In this document: positions 58,499 to 64,000 of the stretch, piece by piece | Layout of the letters: each line of letters begins with the position of its first letter | Position numbering within the stretch: position 1 is the stretch's first letter | Assembly (NCBI GenBank): GCA_027922465.2 | Contig: BQMF02000205.1 | Span: 310,001-374,000 of the forward strand | Length of the DNA stretch: 64,000 bases | Reading direction: 5' to 3' | Origin: Turritopsis dohrnii | Taxonomy: Eukaryota; Cnidaria; Hydrozoa; Anthoathecata; Oceaniidae | The notes under the pieces: model-generated | What the model was told of the DNA's origin: nothing | The model's database searches: none | What the model saw: the letters and a program-made list of their open reading frames with translations, nothing else | Made by a program: the position numbers and the translations under genes

Positions 58499-59800
58499 TC
58501 TTTATCCTAACACAGACGTGTGTTACACTTTTATTTTAGAGAGTGACATATTTCGGGTTTTTTTAACGGTAATCGTCCTCTTATGTCCGCGTAAAACCAC
58601 TTAGATTCGAGATCGTTTTTTTACGATTATTAAATGGGGAAAACCCGCCGTTGATTTTTCATTGGTTAATGAAGGAAAACTCTTGAAATCCGCTGTTTTG
58701 ATTAGTTGGAAAATTCCAAAAATTTCGGTCCTTAGTAACGGCTTTCATTTCTTCGTTGTGAATTTCACGAAGAAACACAGATATATACGAACGTAATATT
58801 ATCAACCATTTTACCTTAACATTTTATTTTAGATTAATAAAAGAATAGGTGTAGCACACGCGTAAGTGAGTCTTTGAACCAAAGTAAGGTGTTTGTTTAC
58901 AATGTAAGATATGATAGTGAAATGGTTTTCATTTCAGTGGAAAGCCAGCTGAACAAGAAGGAGAAGCCGAGCAAGAAAGAATATTTTTAAGATAGAAATG
59001 TGTGCTAAAAATGGAGGAAGTTTAACCTATTTGTTTTTATAGCTATCAAATGTGGCTATACATACAGATAAAAATGCAGTGAAGTTGCTTAAAATAGCTG
59101 CAAAAGGGATGATGTTTATTTACATTGTTGAGAATGGTTTTATTCTTTTCGGTGGGAAAAGGTTTTAGAAAGATAAAAGTCATATACGTAAGTACATGAG
59201 TCAAACGAATTTAATCATTTAGAATGCATGTGCTCTGCAAAGACGAGCAGTTACTGCTCTGTTTTGGTAACGAAAGTGCTGTTTGTTTAGTATAGAAGAT
59301 GTGATTTATTTATTTACAGATCAATTCAAAATAGCTCCACAGTTATGTGCGTTGTTGGAATAAGAAGGGTGTTTAGCCATTATTTATGTTTGGTTTGGTT
59401 GTGTATGTATCCCAGGTAGGTTAAAAGTAAGTAAAGTTTTATTCAGTACAGCTTCAGTATTGAGTGAACCCGTATTGACTCACCGCATAGGTATGTGTTG
59501 TAAACTTTTCAATCTATCGCTAAACAAGTTCTTTTATTAAATTTGTGCTTTTAATTATTATTACTTTTAGGGGATAATGTGTTCTTGCATTTTCTTTTTG
59601 TTTGCTTTGTATGATTTGATTCAATATTGTCACAGTATGAGTAGGTTTTCTGTTTCATTATACAATTCAAATCATTTTCTTTTAGGTAAGATATATAAAT
59701 AATAAAAGGATATATATATATATATATATATCAATCATTAAGGAAATCTAATTCGTGGTTTTAAATCATGATGTTTGTGTTTTGGGGAATAAGACAGGGG
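58499..59800 (+). mobile_element. Helitron-family long copy, 3' end not found
   Basis: Starts TCTTTATCC..TTTTAGAGAGTGAC right after the previous copy's end. From 58.7 kb it matches the interior of the 51.6-54.35 kb Helitron in pieces. A TA dinucleotide run (59,708-59,730) lies near its end. No coding frame. Confidence 0.6.
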
Positions 59801-60084
59801 TGGATCCAAGGTTTGGCAACTTAGGCAAATGCCTAACCCAAAATCAGTTAAATAATGTTTTTCATAAAATTGTATGAAAAAGGTACTGTATTACAATAAT
59901 GAGAAAAGAATCGAAAATATCAAGAGATTCCCGCATATCATCCGCCATCCGCGCGGCGCGCGCCATGATGTTAAAGGTTAATGTTTTTGATAGCTTGAGT
60001 TTATAGGTATTTATCTCTGCCGGGAAAATGACTTCTCATAGTCACATTGACAACACAGACTAGTGCCTTATGCTCATCTTAGGC

Positions 60085-60245
60085 GAAGGAAATTTGCCTA
60101 AGGAGCCCCGGATTTATACACTTTAATGAATAAACTGGAAGAAAATTTGCCTAAGGAGCCATGGGTTTACACACTTTAATTGAATGAACCAGAAGAAAAT
60201 TTGCCTAAGGAGCCGCCATGGGTTTAAACACTTTATTGAATGAAT
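60085..60245. repeat. Three direct repeats of about 55 bp
   Basis: GAAAATTTGCCTAAGGAGCC is repeated three times, each followed by GGGTTTA-CACTTTA-TGAATGAA-type sequence, next to a GGGGTGGATCCAAGG block at 59,797 that resembles hAT transposon ends. No matching right end was found. Confidence 0.6.
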
Positions 60246-63200
60246 GATCACCAAATCTGCACAAAACGACCGTGGGCCCTTCGAATTAGACATGGATTCC
60301 CTAGAAAACATCGTTGCAGCTTTTGATAGCAATCATGAAGTATTAATTAGGAAACTATTATGAAATTTTGAATTTACTTAATACAACTATTGAAAACTGA
60401 ATTCAAAGTCTAGAAAAAGCATCTTTTTCGAGTCATGTCTCTTCATTTGCTTCTGCAAAATGAAAACATTGTGGCTGCTTTAAAGCAAGTGTTTTATTTT
60501 ATGTAATATAAATGATTAGCACGGATTATTAGCACCATAATTCATTGGCCATAGGTATGACAGCAGTTAATTATCAGCTATGTATATATTAGTTTGTTTG
60601 TGTCAACTGAACCGAAGCCTATTTTTTATTGATTAATGGTGTATAAATATTTTTAGTATTTGTTTCTATTAACCAAAAATACATCTGTAAATGTTATGAA
60701 ATTATGTTAGAGTGACTGAGTTTATAATACACAAAGTCATTGTTATATGTAGTTATCTGGTAACTATTTGTACCGTTCAGCATAATTTTTCTTGGTTCGA
60801 GATGAATATCTGGTTTTGAATTTAAGAACTTTAAAAGAAACATGTGTCCAAAATGATATGAACCAATATGATAGAGCTCAAAAAGCCTGTTGTTAGTATC
60901 ATTTACTTCCAGTTTCTAAGATATGTATTTGGATTTCTGCGTAAGCAAGAAATACTTTACGATCGTCCGTGTTTTTCTGGGTTTTTTTTTTTTTTTTTTC
61001 ATCTTACTGTCCAAACCTACGCATTTTTGTTTCTTAAATTTCATTGGTTCATAAAAAAGCCGTCTCAATCGTGATTGGTGCATAATGCCCGATTTCTACG
61101 AAAGGGTGCTAATATAACTTCAATAGCGACAGTTTATTGGCTTGATTTCCGTCATCTGATCATCCGGGTATTTTTCGACTTTACGTTTGCACGCCGTTTG
61201 CATAATGGCAGAAGAAACCGAAGAAACCCATAGACTTCACACAGACTTCCACATTGATTGATCAGTACTGAATAGATTTTAAAGAAGATTTACACTTTCA
61301 AAACCAAAAGTAAAGGGTAGAAATTTATAATTATCTTACAATGATTCTACTGCGTTCATTCCTTTCTAAAAAACAAGTTCTCAATGTTTTGTAAAAACAG
61401 TGTGTGCAACTTTTATTTTTTGGAAAATGTCTGGGATTCTTTTAAGCCTTTCTAGATTCAAAATACTGTTTGTTTCATGTGTGGGATGTAGTGCTTTTTA
61501 AGCTCTGGATAGATACAGCTCAGCTCAGTTTCCTCTTCAGCTCCAACAACATACAAAGAATGTCTTGTCTACCCTCTGCCTGTGCATCTCATTTTATGTT
61601 TGATGTTTTTCTAGCTATTTCAGCTTATATACTTGTATAGTTCTTGGCTGTATTATCAATGTCCTGAGTTAGGAATGGGGACTTGCTATTTACGATAGCA
61701 AATTGAAACTTACCTTGATTGTCTGTAAATGCTAAATACTGGACATCTTTTAACGCAAATTTCTGTTTTCAGTTATAATTTAGATCATATTTTTCATAAT
61801 CCTAATCTTTGTTTACTTTTTGTGTTTGGGAAGTCTTTTCGTAATTAGGAAGATTCACCGTACATACGTAATCACAGTGATATCTGAAAGCATATAAATT
61901 TGATGTTATTTTGTTCATTAAGTTTATTAGGAGTTAATGTAAGGTTCGTATTGTGTCAGTTGTGCTTTCATGATGCCTTGGCGTGTATACGTAATTAAAA
62001 ATTTATTGTTTTTTAAGTTTTTGAATAAATTTTTATTATAATCTTTTCATGAAATTTAGTTGAGGTAATTTAAAAGCATTTTTAAATTAAAAAGATGGCA
62101 ATGACATATTGTTACTCGAATTAAAGCACAAATTTCTGTTTTCAGTTATGTATGTTGATTTTAAATGTATATAGATGTATTTCGTATCATTAAAATCTAC
62201 GCTTTCCTTTTTTTCCTTGTGAATTAGGAATTCTGTTAGGAAGATTGACAAGACATATTGAATTCATAAATTCATAACATTTACATTGACTTACATGCAC
62301 ACACATTGTATTATCTGAATTGACCACTGAATCTTTGATATCATTTCGTACCAACAAAGTAAAGAACATTATGTCATTAAAATATAATCAAGTTTATTGA
62401 TGTTTATTGGTTAATCAAGTTTTGCATTGTGACAATTATGTTTTTTCCAGATTTTTGGGGAGTACATGATCAGAAATTTAATAAATATATATTGCGGATT
62501 AAACTTTTCTTAAATTTCAAGAATGTCATAGTCTTTCTTTTTTGTAATGACAGCTATGTATTTTTCAGTAATAATCATTCAGTTTGATTGTACAAACAGT
62601 TTTTTATGAAAAGCTAAAGAATGACATAAAGAAAAGCTCATTTTCTTCTTCGATTTTGCGGAAATTCTTCTGCCCGATAGGGCATCTTGTTAATTTTTGA
62701 AATCTTACATTCACTTTATGCAATGCATATTTTATGATGTAATAGGATAATATATAGCTTAAACTTCTCATCACAAGTTATGATTAATACTATGTCTTTT
62801 TAATTTACTATAGAGAGAAAAGCTTTCACTCTGAATGAGTGATAAGAAAATGAAGTTATAATGTATTGAGAGTTTATACACATAAACAAAAAATAAAAAT
62901 CTTATTACATCATAATTCAATTTCCGCGCTTTTAACAGTAGGAAATTGTTTGGTTTACACATTATATCTATCTATCTATCTATCTCTGTAACAGTTTTAT
63001 GCCGTTTTCGGAAAGTCCGTTCGGATTTCGGATTGTTTGTTTATTCAGAATAGTTAATGATAGACCCAAAACTCTATGCAAAATGTAAAACAAAAAGGCC
63101 ACTTTCAATATAAATTCATAAGAATATTAACTTTTTTATACTTTTGGAATACTTTTAGAAGTTATTTTAGCCGTTTTATGTTGAAAACTTCCCAATTCAA

Positions 63201-64000
63201 TTATCTTTAAATTTCCTTAAAAAGTCAGTAAAATATGCACACCGAGCACGTAAAACATTGTCGAACCGATTTGGTTTATGTTTTGAGGAAGTTGTAGATG
63301 TAGAAGAAGCTTTATCTACTATTGCAATCGAAATATAATCATGAGAACATTCCTTGTAGAGGAAATATTGATGTTTAGCTGACTCTGGGGAAAATTCTTG
63401 AAAAAAAAGGTGAAGGTTTGATAGTAAACGAAACTTTGCTGTGAAAAAAACTTTCAATATCACAGCAGAAATGTATGTAGTATCAACATTGCTGGTGAAT
63501 ACGTCTTATCAATAAATGCATGAAACATGTTCATTTCATTTAATAAATATTACACCGAAAGTTGAAGATATTGAAAAAAGCAAACAAATGAAATTGTCTA
63601 CAAATCACTTGTGAATGAATTGACCCAAACATAACATACATACTGAAAGTATAAACATGTGCAAGATATTGGTGAACGATGTGTCTTATAAAACTGTTTT
63701 ACTTCCTCCGAAACGTCATAGTGAATTGAAAAGCAGTAATAAATTAAAGAAGGGTGTAATTTGGGGAATTATTCATCACTGTACAATGCTCGGTCAAGTT
63801 ATCACTGTTTGGAACTGATTAGTTTTAAATTCACATTTAAAAGATTTTGATGACATTGTTCGAAATAATCCTGCAAACCACTCAATGGAGGCACAATGAT
63901 TTAGTTTGGATATATGTCGTCAGGAAAACAAACTTTGGATGATGATTAGAATCCAACCAATTATATACATACAATGAGATCACTAAAGCCTTGTGAAAAT
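60246..64000. other. AT-rich intergenic DNA, no gene seen
   Basis: Contains homopolymer T runs, a TATC microsatellite (62,966-62,986) and T-rich blocks with no coding frame. On plus a 40-codon stretch near 63,215-63,335 (KYAHRARKTLSNRFGLC) has a coding look but is isolated, so it is not called. Confidence 0.5.

Noticed and set aside
59797..60245. hAT element suggested by GGGGTGGATCCAAGG
   Set aside because: No inverse right end, no 8-bp duplication and no transposase seen.
63197..63463. 88-codon frame on minus and a shorter plus frame
   Set aside because: Isolated, no splice or start context, no family recognised.

Overview
This is an AT-rich animal genomic window. The host genes are of metazoan type: an MFS transporter, a nicotinic acetylcholine receptor alpha-type subunit and the ubiquitin ligase COP1. 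They have introns with GT/AG borders and are spread among many transposable elements. The element mix (Polinton/Maverick, Kolobok, PIF/Harbinger, CR1-like LINE with a 2A peptide, Penelope-like element, Helitrons, tRNA-derived SINE) best fits a cnidarian, but the taxon is an inference; no mitochondrial or rRNA marker is present. Layout: 1-753 holds the 3' half of an MFS (SLC46-like) gene. 2.7-4.4 kb is an nAChR alpha-type subunit on the minus strand whose exon structure reads clearly but which carries an in-frame TGA. 7.86-14.05 kb is a 22-exon COP1 gene on the minus strand whose exons sum to an uninterrupted 672-codon frame. 14-19.4 kb is mostly old repeats plus a broken transposon-associated coding domain. 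19,392-35,346 is a complete Polinton/Maverick of 15,955 bp, bounded by 223-bp terminal inverted repeats that differ at one base by eye. It carries protein-primed DNA polymerase B, integrase, packaging ATPase, major capsid and putative minor capsid proteins, several small membrane proteins, two SAP proteins (one of them the polymerase) and other unknown genes. The most notable cargo is an 82-residue protein at 23,565-23,813. It has the RVxF motif plus the W/DRxRF helix layout of the PPP1R15 (GADD34/CReP) PP1-recruiting domain, which suggests that this virus-like element carries an eIF2alpha-phosphatase recruiter. 36.4-38.9 kb is a Kolobok-like transposase with a convergent gene for a P2X7-C-terminus-like cysteine domain. 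39,260-42,156 is a PIF/Harbinger element with exact TAA duplications. 42.4-44.9 kb holds mariner and Harbinger MITEs and a Penelope-like relic. 47.3-51 kb is a nearly intact CR1-like LINE. 51.3-58.5 kb is a nested assembly: one transposon-associated gene is split by a TTAA-flanked element, which itself holds two head-to-tail Helitrons, and by a GACGTC-rich element holding a SINE. 58.5-64 kb is noncoding repeats and AT-rich DNA. The Polinton genes fit one programme: capsid assembly, packaging, protein-primed replication, integration and host interaction. Its integrase, minor capsid gene and one unknown gene are frameshifted, so this copy is either decaying or affected by homopolymer sequence errors.
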